Under the pieces are notes generated by a model. The model searched no databases, was not told the DNA's origin, and saw only the letters and a list, made by a program, of their open reading frames with translations. 64,000 bases of DNA from DASUPK01 sp963815045 (GTDB lineage Bacteria > Actinomycetota > Thermoleophilia > Solirubrobacterales > 70-9): assembly GCA_963815045.1 (NCBI GenBank), contig CAWFET010000004.1, forward strand, positions 248,001-312,000, in the 5' to 3' direction. Every line of letters begins with the position of its first letter. Position 1 is the first letter of the stretch. The position numbers and the translations under genes are program-made. This document shows, in pieces, positions 1 to 8,169 of this stretch.

Positions 1-1271
1 GGACCGGACCGGCCAAGTGGGAGGTCGGCGAACAGACCATGCGCCACTGGTTCGACGGCTTCGCGATGTTGCACCGCTTCGGCATCTCATCAGGCGAGGT
101 CTCCTACGCGAACCGCTTCCTCCAGACGAAGGCGTATCGCGCGGCGGAGGAGAAGGGCGAGATCGTCTACTCGGAGTTCGCCACGGACCCCTGCCGGTCG
201 CTGTTCGCCAGGGCCGTCTCGATGTTCTCCCCGAAGCTCACCGACAACGCAAACGTCAACCTCGTGAAGCTCGGCGAGCGCTACATCACGATGACCGAGA
301 CCCCGATCCCGGTTGAGTTCGACGGCGAGACGCTCGAGACCGTGGGCGTCGCGTACAAGCCGCCCGGCATGCTCACCACGGCGCACCCGCATCTCGATCG
401 CGCCACCGGCGGGATGCTCAACTACGCCGCCAAGATCGGCCCGCGGAACTCGTACCGCTTCTTCCACCTGGCTCCGGGCGCCGATCGGCCCGAGGTGGTC
501 GGCAAGCTGCCCGTCAGGGAGCCCGCGTACATGCACTCTTTCGGCCTCACCGAGCGCTGGCTCGTCCTGGCCGAGTTTCCGCTGGTGGTGAACCCGATCA
601 GCATCCCGCTCTCCGGGCGCCCCTACATCGAGAACTACCGCTGGAAGCCGGAGCTCGGCACCCGGTTCACGCTGATCGACCGCGCCAGCGGTGAGGCCAC
701 CGGTCCGTTCGAGACGGACCCGTTCTTCTGCTTCCACCACGTCAACGCGTACGAAGAGGACGGCGCCCTGGTGGTGGACGCCTGCACCTACGAGAACGCC
801 CAGATCGTCGAGGACCTCTACCTCGACCGTCTGCGCGATGGAAAGCCGGCCGACCGCGCCGAGATGCGCCGGTTCCGTCTCGACCTCGGCTCGCGGGAGG
901 TGAGTCATGAGCAGCTCGCCGAGGGTCTCGAGCTGCCTCGGATCAACTACGGCCGCAACAACGAGCGCCCCTACCGCTACGCGTGGGGGATCGACGCGGA
1001 GTCCGGCTGGCTCGACCGGATCGTCAAGGTCGACACGGTCGACCGCACGACCACCTCGTGGAGCGAGGGCGGCTGCAGCCCCGGCGAGCCGGTCTTCGTG
1101 GCTGAGCCGGACTCAGACGCCGAGGACGCCGGAGTGCTGCTCTCTGTCGTCTTCGACGCGCGCTCGGGCAACTCGTTCATGCTCGTCCTAGACGCTGCCG
1201 ACCTGACGGAGCTGGCGCGAGCCGAGACGCCGCACCACATCCCGTACGGCTTCCACGGGCAATTCGTCTAG
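1..1271 (+). CDS. Carotenoid oxygenase (RPE65/CCD family), 5'-truncated
   Basis: Non-haem iron dioxygenase family that cleaves carotenoid or related polyene double bonds. The reading frame is open from the first bases of the window (TGPAKWEVGE before the first Met at 39), so the true start lies upstream. The four iron-binding histidine regions are all visible in order: TAHPH, YMHSFGL, FCFHHVNAYEED and, at the very C-terminus, GFHGQFV. About 423 residues are present, near full length for the family. Its stop codon is the first base triplet of an intergenic structured repeat shared with the convergent egtD. The substrate cannot be read from the sequence. Confidence 0.93.
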   Translation, partial: TGPAKWEVGEQTMRHWFDGFAMLHRFGISSGEVSYANRFLQTKAYRAAEEKGEIVYSEFATDPCRSLFARAVSMFSPKLTDNANVNLVKLGERYITMTETPIPVEFDGETLETVGVAYKPPGMLTTAHPHLDRATGGMLNYAAKIGPRNSYRFFHLAPGADRPEVVGKLPVREPAYMHSFGLTERWLVLAEFPLVVNPISIPLSGRPYIENYRWKPELGTRFTLIDRASGEATGPFETDPFFCFHHVNAYEEDGALVVDACTYENAQIVEDLYLDRLRDGKPADRAEMRRFRLDLGSREVSHEQLAEGLELPRINYGRNNERPYRYAWGIDAESGWLDRIVKVDTVDRTTTSWSEGGCSPGEPVFVAEPDSDAEDAGVLLSVVFDARSGNSFMLVLDAADLTELARAETPHHIPYGFHGQFV

Positions 1272-1372
1272 CGGCCACCAGGCCGCTAGTACCCAGGAGC
1301 GAAGGGCAAAGCCCGAAGCGACTTATGCGGGGCGGCCGCTTGTGGCCGCGATCTGATGGCGAAGCCGGGTCA
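1269..1372. repeat. Convergent-gene intergenic repeat, copy 1 (complete)
   Basis: About 100 bp element filling the whole gap between two convergent genes, including both stop codons (TAG at the left edge, TCA at the right edge). It holds successive short inverted repeats: GCGGCC-acca-GGCCGC, GGGC-aaa-GCCC and GCGGCC-gcttgt-GGCCGC, plus the conserved ACTTATG and ATGGCGAAGCC strings. The same order of blocks recurs at 8.1, 31.4, 33.2 (diverged), 35.6 (partial) and 60.9 kb. It probably acts as a bidirectional terminator; it contains no coding potential. Confidence 0.85.
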
Positions 1373-2290
1373 GACAGCGCGGGCGAGCGAGAGCGCGTAG
1401 AGGCCGTCGGTGTCCGTCCACCAGTCGGTGAGCTCGAGGCCTGCCTCCGCATAGATCCCCTCGAGGCCCGGGCGGAGGAACTTGGTGGAGATCTCGGTGC
1501 GCATCTCCTCGCCGGCTGCGAACGGCACCAGCATGTCGAGCGCCGAGACGTTGACCACCTGGTTCGCCGTCGAGCGCAGACGGATGTCGACCCAGAGGTT
1601 CTCCGGGTCCCAGCGGGCGACGTGCTCGAAGGCGTTCATGTCGAAGTCGGCCTCGAGCTCGCGGTTCAGGACCGAGAGGACGTTCTTGTTGAACTCGGCG
1701 GTTACTCCCTTCGAGTCGTCGTAGGCGGCCTCGAGGATCGCGGGATCCTTGACCAGGTCGGTGCCGAGCAGGAAGCGGTCCTCGGAGTCGAGCAGGTTGG
1801 CGATCCGCCGCAGGAAGCCCGCCCGCTGGTGCGGCGCGAAGTTGCCGATCGTGCCGCCCAGGAGGGCAATCACCCGCGGGCCTCCGACGGGAACCCGCTC
1901 GAGGTCGAACTCGAAGTCGCAGACCAGGCCGCGGACGTTGATCGAGTCGTATTCGGCGGCGATTCGCTCCGCCGTGTCGCGAGTGATCTCCTCGGAGATG
2001 TCGACGGGGCAGTAGGTCTGCAGGCAGCCGACGCCCCTCATCGCGTCGAGCAGCACGCGCGTCTTGCGCGCCGAGCCGGAGCCGAGCTCGATCAGGCTGG
2101 CCGGCCGGTTGGCGGCCTCACAGATCTCGGACGAGCGGGTCTGGAGGATCTCGCGCTCGCAGCGGGTCGGGTAGTACTCATCGAGCTCGGTGATCTGCTC
2201 GAACAGCTCGGAGCCGCGCTCGTCATAGAAGTAGCGGGGCGAGAGCTCCTTGAACGGGCTGGTCAGGCCGGCGCGAACGTCGGCGGCCAT
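1370..2290 (-). CDS. egtD: L-histidine N-alpha-methyltransferase EgtD
   Basis: SAM-dependent trimethylation of histidine to hercynine, the first step of ergothioneine synthesis. Recognised by the family N-terminus (DVRAGL, then YFYDERGSELFEQIT and EYYPTR), the SAM-binding loop IELGSGSARKT and the DUF2260-type C-terminus. From the first ATG it has 306 residues, but family resemblance (RITVEVNL) continues in frame upstream to about 2340, where no ATG, GTG or TTG exists. The only plausible coupled start is a CTG at 2413 that overlaps the egtB stop as CTGA. It lies directly downstream of egtB and is convergent with the carotenoid oxygenase gene. Confidence 0.95.
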   Translation of the reverse strand: MAADVRAGLTSPFKELSPRYFYDERGSELFEQITELDEYYPTRCEREILQTRSSEICEAANRPASLIELGSGSARKTRVLLDAMRGVGCLQTYCPVDISEEITRDTAERIAAEYDSINVRGLVCDFEFDLERVPVGGPRVIALLGGTIGNFAPHQRAGFLRRIANLLDSEDRFLLGTDLVKDPAILEAAYDDSKGVTAEFNKNVLSVLNRELEADFDMNAFEHVARWDPENLWVDIRLRSTANQVVNVSALDMLVPFAAGEEMRTEISTKFLRPGLEGIYAEAGLELTDWWTDTDGLYALSLARAV

Positions 2291-2409
2291 GCCCGATAGC
2301 GGCCCGCCCGGGGGCAGGTTGACCTCAACGGTGATGCGATCGGTTGCGTTTGCGGGAGTGATGGCGGCTGGGGCTATGCGGTCTCTTGCGTGCTCGTCTC
2401 GAGTTCGGA

Positions 2410-3504
2410 TCAGGCGTTACGGGCGCAACGGAAGCCCGCGAAGATCTGGCGGCGGATCGGCAGGTCCCAGTTCCGGAAGCTGGTGCGGATCACGTCGCGC
2501 CGGGTGGCCCAGGCGCCGCCGCGCAGCACCTTGTGCTCTTCGCCGAAGAAGACCTCGGAGTACTCCGGATAGGGGAACGCCTCGAAGCCGGAGTAGGCGG
2601 TGAAGTCCGAGCTCGTCCATTCCCAGACGTCGCCGAGCATCTGCACGGCGCCACAGCCCGAAGAGGCGTCGGCATACGCCCCGGCGGGCGCGCAGCCGAA
2701 GGAGAGCTCGTCGAGGTTGGCGCGCTCGCGGCTCGCCCCGGCGGCGGCCACCTCCCACTCCGTCTCGGAGGGCAGGCGCTTGCCGGCCCAGCGCGCGAAG
2801 GCATCGGCCTCCTCCCAGGAGACGTGGATCACCGGCAGGCGGGGATCGACATCCTCGGTGCGGCCCATCGCGGTGCGGACCCAGCCGCCCTCGCCGTTCC
2901 GCTCCCAGTACATCGGGGGCTCCCCACCCGTCTCCTCGATGAAGGAGGCATAGGAGGCGTTGGTGACAGGGGTGCGGTCGATCAGGAAAGGCTCGACGTC
3001 GACCCGGTGGCGGGGACGCTCGTTGTCGTAGGCGAAGCCGCTCGGCCCGGCTCCGATCTCGTGCGCGCCTCCCTCGACCCGGACCATCTCGGGCCCGTCC
3101 GAGACCTCCTCCGCCGCCGCCCGGCCGTCGACCTCCACCGGCTCGTATGACTCGACCATCTGAAGCAGCTGCAGCATCGTCTCGTTGTGCTGGTATTCGT
3201 GCGCGAGCAGCATCTCGTAGACGAAGCCGTCGGCGAGCAGGGGGTCCTCGGGGTCGAGCTCGATCTCGCCGAGGACCTCGAGGGTTCGCTCGCGAACCCC
3301 GTCCATGTAGGGGCGGACCTCATCGGCGCGCAGGATCGGCAGCTCGCCTCGGATCTTCCGAGGCTGCTCGATCGCGTCGTAGAGCTCGCCCAGGTCACCC
3401 CGCAGCGACTCCCGCCCGCCGATCCGCTGGACGAGCCAGAGCTCCTCGAAGTTGGCGATGTGCCCGAGATCCCAGATCAGCGGGCTGAGGATCGGGTCGT
3501 ACAC
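2410..3504 (-). CDS. egtB: Ergothioneine biosynthesis iron-dependent sulfoxide synthase EgtB
   Basis: Couples hercynine to a cysteine-derived thiol through an iron(II) centre. A DinB-like N-terminal domain carries the three iron ligands (His15 in WDLGHIANFEE; His102 and His106 in HEYQHNET), followed by the formylglycine-generating-enzyme-like domain ending FRNWDLPIRRQIFAGFRCARN. Coordinates use the first canonical start, a GTG at 3504. The first helix of the DinB domain (RRHTLKLVEPLTHEQLN) is encoded in frame upstream, where the frame is open to 3648 but has no ATG, GTG or TTG. EgtA, EgtC and EgtE are not in the window. Confidence 0.94.
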   Translation of the reverse strand: MYDPILSPLIWDLGHIANFEELWLVQRIGGRESLRGDLGELYDAIEQPRKIRGELPILRADEVRPYMDGVRERTLEVLGEIELDPEDPLLADGFVYEMLLAHEYQHNETMLQLLQMVESYEPVEVDGRAAAEEVSDGPEMVRVEGGAHEIGAGPSGFAYDNERPRHRVDVEPFLIDRTPVTNASYASFIEETGGEPPMYWERNGEGGWVRTAMGRTEDVDPRLPVIHVSWEEADAFARWAGKRLPSETEWEVAAAGASRERANLDELSFGCAPAGAYADASSGCGAVQMLGDVWEWTSSDFTAYSGFEAFPYPEYSEVFFGEEHKVLRGGAWATRRDVIRTSFRNWDLPIRRQIFAGFRCARNA

Positions 3505-3699
3505 CCGGTTGAGCTGCTCGTGGGTGAGCGGCTCGACCAGCTTCAGGGTGTGACGGCGCGCCTCCCCCAGCCGCTCGGCCAGCTCGGCCTTGGGATCGGA
3601 AGCGGGACGAGTACCATCCTCCGTGGGTGCGGCTACCTCCGCGATCGGTCAAGACTAGCGAGACCACCTCCTCCGCTGGGGGCGTCTACTCTCGCCGTC

Positions 3700-4176
3700 G
3701 TGGGTGGAAGAGGGCGAATCGGGCTGACGATGATCGTCGCGCTGCTCGCGGGCGCGATCATGGCGCCGCCGCAGGCGACGTCGGCGAGTCCGGCGGCGCA
3801 CCAGGGTCGGAAATGCAAGAAGAAGCACGGCGCGCGCGGGAAGAGGAGCTGTCGCCCCCGGGCGAGGATCGCGATTTCGCCACCGGGCCATGACTTCGGG
3901 ACCATCGGCCAAGCCGACGGCGCCCCCACCGCCTTTGTGATCGGCAACGTAGGCCGGCGCGCGAGTGGGATTCCCGCGGCATCGATCAGTGGCTCCGGCG
4001 CGCGCTACTTCCAAATCGACGCGACGACCTGCTCATCGCGCCTGACACTGGGCGCAAACTGCTCCGTGACCGTCCGGTCCGTCCACAACGACGGCGCCAC
4101 CGGACTGGCTCAGCTCGACGTCGGCGCCTCTCCCGGCGGCACCGTGTCAGCACCGCTGATCGTGAATCTCTTCTAG
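3700..4176 (+). CDS. Secreted choice-of-anchor-D-type protein with Lys/Cys-rich block
   Basis: Small exported protein of 158 residues. A signal peptide (MGGRGRIGLTMIVALLAG, then a small-residue stretch) starts at GTG 3700; ATG 3730 is an alternative. It is followed by a basic block (GRKCKKKHGARGKRSC) and one Ig-like beta domain with the ASH/choice-of-anchor-D signature HDFGTIGQADGAPTAF...IGNVG and a Cys pair (TTCSS, ANCSV). No catalytic residues are seen. It is divergent from egtB. Function unknown; a cell-surface role is inferred only from export and the domain type. Confidence 0.75.
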   Translation: MGGRGRIGLTMIVALLAGAIMAPPQATSASPAAHQGRKCKKKHGARGKRSCRPRARIAISPPGHDFGTIGQADGAPTAFVIGNVGRRASGIPAASISGSGARYFQIDATTCSSRLTLGANCSVTVRSVHNDGATGLAQLDVGASPGGTVSAPLIVNLF

Positions 4177-4235
4177 ACCCGCCGCCGCGGGACGAGCCAC
4201 CCCTGATCGGGCCGCTCCATTAGTCTGCTCCGCCG

Positions 4236-5003
4236 ATGAAGATCGACGGAGCAAGCGCGCTGGTCGCCGGCGGGGCATCTGGCCTCGGCGCCGCGACCGT
4301 CCGGGCGCTTCATGAGCGCGGCGCCTCGGTTGTGATCGCCGACCTGAACGCCGAGAAGGGCGAGGCGCTGGCGTCGGAGCTCGGCGATAACGCCGCCTTC
4401 ATTGAGGTGAACGTGATGGAGCCCGAACCGGTCCAGGCGGCGGTGGACGCCGCGGCCGACGCGCCGGGTGGCCTCCGCATCTCCGTCTGCTGCGCCGGGA
4501 TCGGCTGGGCCCAGCGGACGGCCTCCAAGCAGGGCCCCCACGACCTCGAGATCTTCCACAACGTCATCAAGGTCAACCTGATCGGGACCTTCAACGTGCT
4601 CCGGCTGGCCTGCGCGGCCATGTCGGACAACGAAGCCGACGAGGAGGGCGAGCGCGGCGTCTGCATCAACACCGCCTCGATCGCCGCCTGGGACGGTCAG
4701 ATCGGCCAGGTCGCCTACGCGGCGTCCAAGGGCGGCGTCGTGGGGCTGACCCTGCCCGCGGCTCGTGACATGGCGGGCCGCGGCATCCGCGTCAACACGA
4801 TCGCTCCGGGCCTGTTCGACACCCCGCTTCTCGCCGCACTCCCGGAGGAGCAGCGCCAGGCCCTGGGTGCCGGCATCCCGTTCCCATCGCGGCTCGGGCG
4901 GCCCGAGGAATACGGGCACCTCGCCTGCGAGATCGTCACCAACACAATGCTGAACGGAGAGGCGATCCGCCTGGACGGCGCCCTCCGCATGCCGCCGAAG
5001 TAG
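4236..5003 (+). CDS. SDR family oxidoreductase, 3-hydroxyacyl-CoA dehydrogenase type-2-like
   Basis: NAD(P)-dependent short-chain dehydrogenase of 255 residues, normal for a classical SDR. Visible: the cofactor loop GGASGLGAATV, the acidic residue after beta-2 (IADLNAEKG) favouring NAD, the CCAGIG strand in place of NNAG, the catalytic Ser in NTASIAAWDG and YAASKGG with the catalytic Tyr and Lys. The spacing and the GLFDTPLL and LGRPEEYGHL segments match the HSD17B10/type-II 3-hydroxyacyl-CoA dehydrogenase group, so a role in acyl-CoA oxidation is likely but the substrate is inferred. It stands alone between two unrelated genes. Confidence 0.9.
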   Translation: MKIDGASALVAGGASGLGAATVRALHERGASVVIADLNAEKGEALASELGDNAAFIEVNVMEPEPVQAAVDAAADAPGGLRISVCCAGIGWAQRTASKQGPHDLEIFHNVIKVNLIGTFNVLRLACAAMSDNEADEEGERGVCINTASIAAWDGQIGQVAYAASKGGVVGLTLPAARDMAGRGIRVNTIAPGLFDTPLLAALPEEQRQALGAGIPFPSRLGRPEEYGHLACEIVTNTMLNGEAIRLDGALRMPPK

Positions 5004-5038
5004 CTACCCGGCCTCGAGCCGCCGCCATCTGGCGCGCG

Positions 5039-6625
5039 TCAGGCCGAGGAGCCGCCCTCGGCCGCCCGGGCGAGGCGAGCATCGCGAAGCCGGAAGAACG
5101 CCCAGGTGGTCAGGGCGATCATCATCAGGCTCGAGAAGAGCAGCACGAACCAGATCGCGCGGGTGCCGGTGAGCTCGCCGTACGTGCTCAGCGCCGGATG
5201 GACGATCACGACGGAGAACCAGAGCAGCGCGGCTCCCCACATCGTGGCCCACACGCCCTTGCGCCAGGTGAACAGATCGTTCCCGTCCAGGAACTTCATC
5301 GGGAGCAGCCCGAAGGCCACCGACTCGAGCGCGGAGACGAACGTGATCGCCAGGGCCGAATCGAGGATCAGGGTCAGCGAGCTCGCGTTCTCCTTGGCGG
5401 CGGCGTGCTCGACCGGGATCCAGGCGAACCAGGCGGCGAGACCGAGGACCATCAGGACCCCGTAGGTCGTCGCGACGCGGATTCCCGCGGTCCGGACGCT
5501 GAGCTTCTTGGAGGGCTCGTACTCGGCGACCGTCCCGAGCACGACTCCTGGCAGGAAGTGCGCGAGCCGGGCCATCACGACCAGGAACGCGGCGAGCAGG
5601 ATGAACGGCGGGTAGAGCTTCCACTCCCCCGTCCCATCCGGCTCGAGCCGGCGAAGCACCAGCCGCCACGTGGAGAAGAAGACGAGTGAGACGGCGGCGA
5701 ATCCGATCACCATCCCGATCAGGTACTGCAGCGCCCCGTCTTCAGTGGGGAATCCGGGCTCGATGAAGGAGAACAGGATCGCGCTGGCGATCACGCCGAA
5801 AGTCAGGGTGATTGCGGGGTGGCGGCGGAACGGTATCCACCCAAAGAGGAAGAGCAGCCAGGCCCGCGGCCGAGCGAACCAGCGCCTGATCGTCTCGTGG
5901 TTCTTCTCGGTCGCCTTGTTGAAGATCGTCACCGGCAGGTAGAGGAGCGCCGCCAGCAGCAGCGCCAGCAGGCCCCCCTGGCCGAGATTCTCAGCGGAGA
6001 GATTGATGTCGGTCGGCGACAGGAGCCGGTCCGCGAAGGTGGATCGATTCGGGTTGCCGCTCGGCGCGGCGACGGGTGCGGCCAGCGGCGCGGCGACCGC
6101 GGCCTTGCCGCCCTTGGCCGACGGCTGCGCCTTGGCGTTGTGATGGGCGGGCCTGGCCGTGGGGCTCTGATGGGGCTTGACGAGAACCTGTCCGGCCGGC
6201 GCGGCGTGATGAGCGCGACCCCCGGAATGGCCGCTGGTGTGGGCGCCCGCGACGCCACTGAGGCCGGTCGAGGAGGATCCGGACGAGGTCGATCCGCCAC
6301 CGCCACCGCTCGGGGTCTTGTCCGGCGGCGGGTCGTTCGGCGGCGGGTCGTTCGGCGGCGGGTCCTTCGGAGGTGGGTCGGGCGGAGGCGGAGGTGGTGG
6401 CGGTGGGTTCGGGTGGAGGGTGTGGCCGCTGTTGTCGAGGCCGCCGTTTCCGCCTCCCGGGTGCACGCCATCGCCGTGCGGAGGGTTCGGCGGGTCCGCC
6501 TGCGCCGGGCCGCCTCCGAAGACGGTCAGCGAGAGAAGCGCGAGGGCGAGGCAGGCAGCGAGCAGCAGCGCCAGGTGTGCGATTTCCTGGCGGCCGCTCC
6601 CCCTAGAGCGGCGAATTGAGCGCAT
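5039..6625 (-). CDS. FGLLP motif-containing membrane protein, proline-rich N-terminus
   Basis: Polytopic membrane protein of 528 residues, starting at ATG 6625; the upstream in-frame ATG at 6673 would precede the basic n-region. It has an N-terminal signal or anchor segment (HLALLLAACLALALLSL), then about 150 residues of Pro/Gly/His-rich low complexity, including PPPNDPPPND repeats, then about eight hydrophobic segments. The motif AFGLLPMKFLDG near the C-terminus is the hallmark of an uncharacterised actinobacterial family. It superficially recalls site-2-protease loops, but no HExxH was found. Function unknown. Confidence 0.8.
   Translation of the reverse strand: MRSIRRSRGSGRQEIAHLALLLAACLALALLSLTVFGGGPAQADPPNPPHGDGVHPGGGNGGLDNSGHTLHPNPPPPPPPPPDPPPKDPPPNDPPPNDPPPDKTPSGGGGGSTSSGSSSTGLSGVAGAHTSGHSGGRAHHAAPAGQVLVKPHQSPTARPAHHNAKAQPSAKGGKAAVAAPLAAPVAAPSGNPNRSTFADRLLSPTDINLSAENLGQGGLLALLLAALLYLPVTIFNKATEKNHETIRRWFARPRAWLLFLFGWIPFRRHPAITLTFGVIASAILFSFIEPGFPTEDGALQYLIGMVIGFAAVSLVFFSTWRLVLRRLEPDGTGEWKLYPPFILLAAFLVVMARLAHFLPGVVLGTVAEYEPSKKLSVRTAGIRVATTYGVLMVLGLAAWFAWIPVEHAAAKENASSLTLILDSALAITFVSALESVAFGLLPMKFLDGNDLFTWRKGVWATMWGAALLWFSVVIVHPALSTYGELTGTRAIWFVLLFSSLMMIALTTWAFFRLRDARLARAAEGGSSA
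6324..6368. repeat. 15-bp tandem repeat (3 units)
   Basis: Three near-identical 15-bp units (GGCGGCGGGTCGTTC type) encode the PPPND/PPPKD units of the FGLLP membrane protein on the minus strand. A fourth, diverged unit follows. The in-frame length makes it a candidate for length variation without frameshift. Confidence 0.8.
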
Positions 6626-6680
6626 CGCGGCATTCTGCACGATCCCGAACGAATGTCCAATGATGAAAATCACTGATCTT

Positions 6681-7643
6681 TCAGTCGGTCCCGTCGTACT
6701 CCGGGTCGAAGTAGACGCGCTTTCGCCACGGGGGGCTGATCGCGAACGAATAGCCCTGCCTGCCCGCGATGGTCTCGATCGGGACCAGCCTGAGGCTGCC
6801 GCGCGGCGTCGTCCTCGCCCCCGGCCCGAACAGCGAGCCCTTCAGCCGGGCCGCCAGCAGCTCCTGGCGATGGCGCTCCTCCTCGGTCCCGAGCGGGCCG
6901 CGGAAGGGCTTGGCGCGCAACGCCAGCCAGTCCGTCGCGACCATGCCCGCGAGCTCGCGGGAGAGCGATCCCTCGGTCGCATGCCCGGCGTGGCTGCCGC
7001 CCGAGACGTAGAGCGTCCCCTCCGATCGGGTCCAGCCTCGCTCGCCGCGCAGGCCGAGCGATTCGGCCGCGCCCTTCAGCGCCGTCGCGCCGGGAATCTT
7101 CCCGGAGGCGTCCGAGGCCCAGTCGACGGCCGGGGCATCGGGGCCGTTGTAGCCGTTGTGGGAGCTGGCGCGAGCATCCACTGTGCCGTCCGGATCGATC
7201 CGCACCTGGTAGCCCTCCCAGTCGTCGCGGTGGTAGCCGGCATCGCCGTAGAGCGCGCGGGAGGTGGCGGAGTCGCCGTAGTAGGTCCAGTACTGGACGT
7301 AGACGCGGCCGAGCCGCTCGCCCGAGCAGTCGTAGCCGTGCTCCTCCGCCCGGCTCTGATCCCGGCAGTCGATGACGTGAGTGAAGGCGGTCACCGGGCG
7401 GCCCGCGAGCGAGTGGGTCACCCGGCCCGTCTCGGGGCCATCTGAGCAGGCGGGCGCGCGACAGCTGCGGAAGTCCACCGGCAGGGCCGTCATGCCTCGC
7501 TCGTAGACGACTCGCGGAGCGTTGTCGCGCACCTCCCTCGCGAGATCGTCGTATGCCATCGCCAGCAGCGGGTCGCTGCGGCAGCCGTAGCTCAGCCGGA
7601 CCGCGCAGACGATCCGCTCGCCGATCTCATGGGCGAGGACCAT
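6681..7643 (-). CDS. Uncharacterised extracellular protein, probable prepilin-type N-terminus
   Basis: From the first ATG the protein has 320 residues with Cys pairs (CRAPACSD, IDCRDQ...YDCSG), aromatic stretches (VQYWTYYGDS, HRDDWEGYQV) and no recognised catalytic motif. In frame upstream, from about 7758, lies an excellent class-III/TadE-like prepilin N-terminus (RSGQGTVEWIALIALVSA, then a long hydrophobic helix), but that stretch has no ATG, GTG or TTG before a TGA. The mature protein is probably exported or membrane-anchored through that helix. The function of the globular part is unknown. Confidence 0.7.
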   Translation of the reverse strand: MVLAHEIGERIVCAVRLSYGCRSDPLLAMAYDDLAREVRDNAPRVVYERGMTALPVDFRSCRAPACSDGPETGRVTHSLAGRPVTAFTHVIDCRDQSRAEEHGYDCSGERLGRVYVQYWTYYGDSATSRALYGDAGYHRDDWEGYQVRIDPDGTVDARASSHNGYNGPDAPAVDWASDASGKIPGATALKGAAESLGLRGERGWTRSEGTLYVSGGSHAGHATEGSLSRELAGMVATDWLALRAKPFRGPLGTEEERHRQELLAARLKGSLFGPGARTTPRGSLRLVPIETIAGRQGYSFAISPPWRKRVYFDPEYDGTD

Positions 7644-7849
7644 CCCCGGCAGGCGCAGCCCGACCAGCCAGGAGAGCGCTCCCAGCGCCGCCGAGACGAG
7701 CGCGATGAGCGCGATCCACTCGACGGTTCCCTGTCCCGATCTGGTCCGGGCACACGCGGATCAAGCTAGGCGGAGAACCGTGCCGAAACGCGCGCAGACG
7801 TGCCGATGGCCCCGCCGATCAGAGCCGAGGCCCGTGGTACGGTCGCGCC

Positions 7850-8089
7850 GTGAACACCGATCTTCCGACGGCCAAGAAGGAGAGGGGCGCGAGGTTCTAC
7901 ATCACGATCGCCGCGATGGTGCTCGCCGCCATCTTCATCCTCCAGAACACGCAGAAGGTGGAGGTGAAGTTCTTCTTCTCGACCAGCAACCTCCCGCTGA
8001 TCTTCGCGCTGCTGCTGGCGGCGGCCCTCGGCTTCGTCATCGGCCTGGCGCTGCCGCGCTTCCGCCGCCCGCGCCACCACGACGAGTAG
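7850..8089 (+). CDS. LapA domain small membrane protein
   Basis: A 79-residue protein with two hydrophobic helices and the LapA/DUF1049 pattern: first helix, then ILQNTQKVEVKFFF, then a second helix LPLIFALLLAAALGFVIG, and a basic tail RRPRHHDE. In Gram-negatives LapA acts in envelope assembly; in actinobacteria the role is not established. The start is GTG 7850, with no clear ribosome-binding site. It is convergent with pntB across a copy of the intergenic repeat. Confidence 0.8.
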   Translation: MNTDLPTAKKERGARFYITIAAMVLAAIFILQNTQKVEVKFFFSTSNLPLIFALLLAAALGFVIGLALPRFRRPRHHDE

Positions 8090-8169
8090 CTAGATCCGGC
8101 TTCGCCATCGAGCCGCGGCCACAGCGGCCGCCCCACATAAGTCGAAGTGGAGCGGCCTGGTGGCCGCTA
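8090..8169. repeat. Convergent-gene intergenic repeat, copy 2 (inverted)
   Basis: Inverted copy of the element at 1269, slightly shortened in the middle. Read from the pntB side it gives TAG (the pntB stop), then the GCGGCCACCAGGCCGC hairpin, ACTTATG, the GCGGCCGCTGTGGCCGC hairpin and ATGGCGAAGCC. It fills the entire gap between lapA and pntB. Confidence 0.85.

Noticed and set aside
90..908. Long minus-strand ORF (272 codons) opposite the carotenoid oxygenase
   Set aside because: It is a GC-rich antisense shadow of a gene with clear family motifs and has no recognisable protein features.
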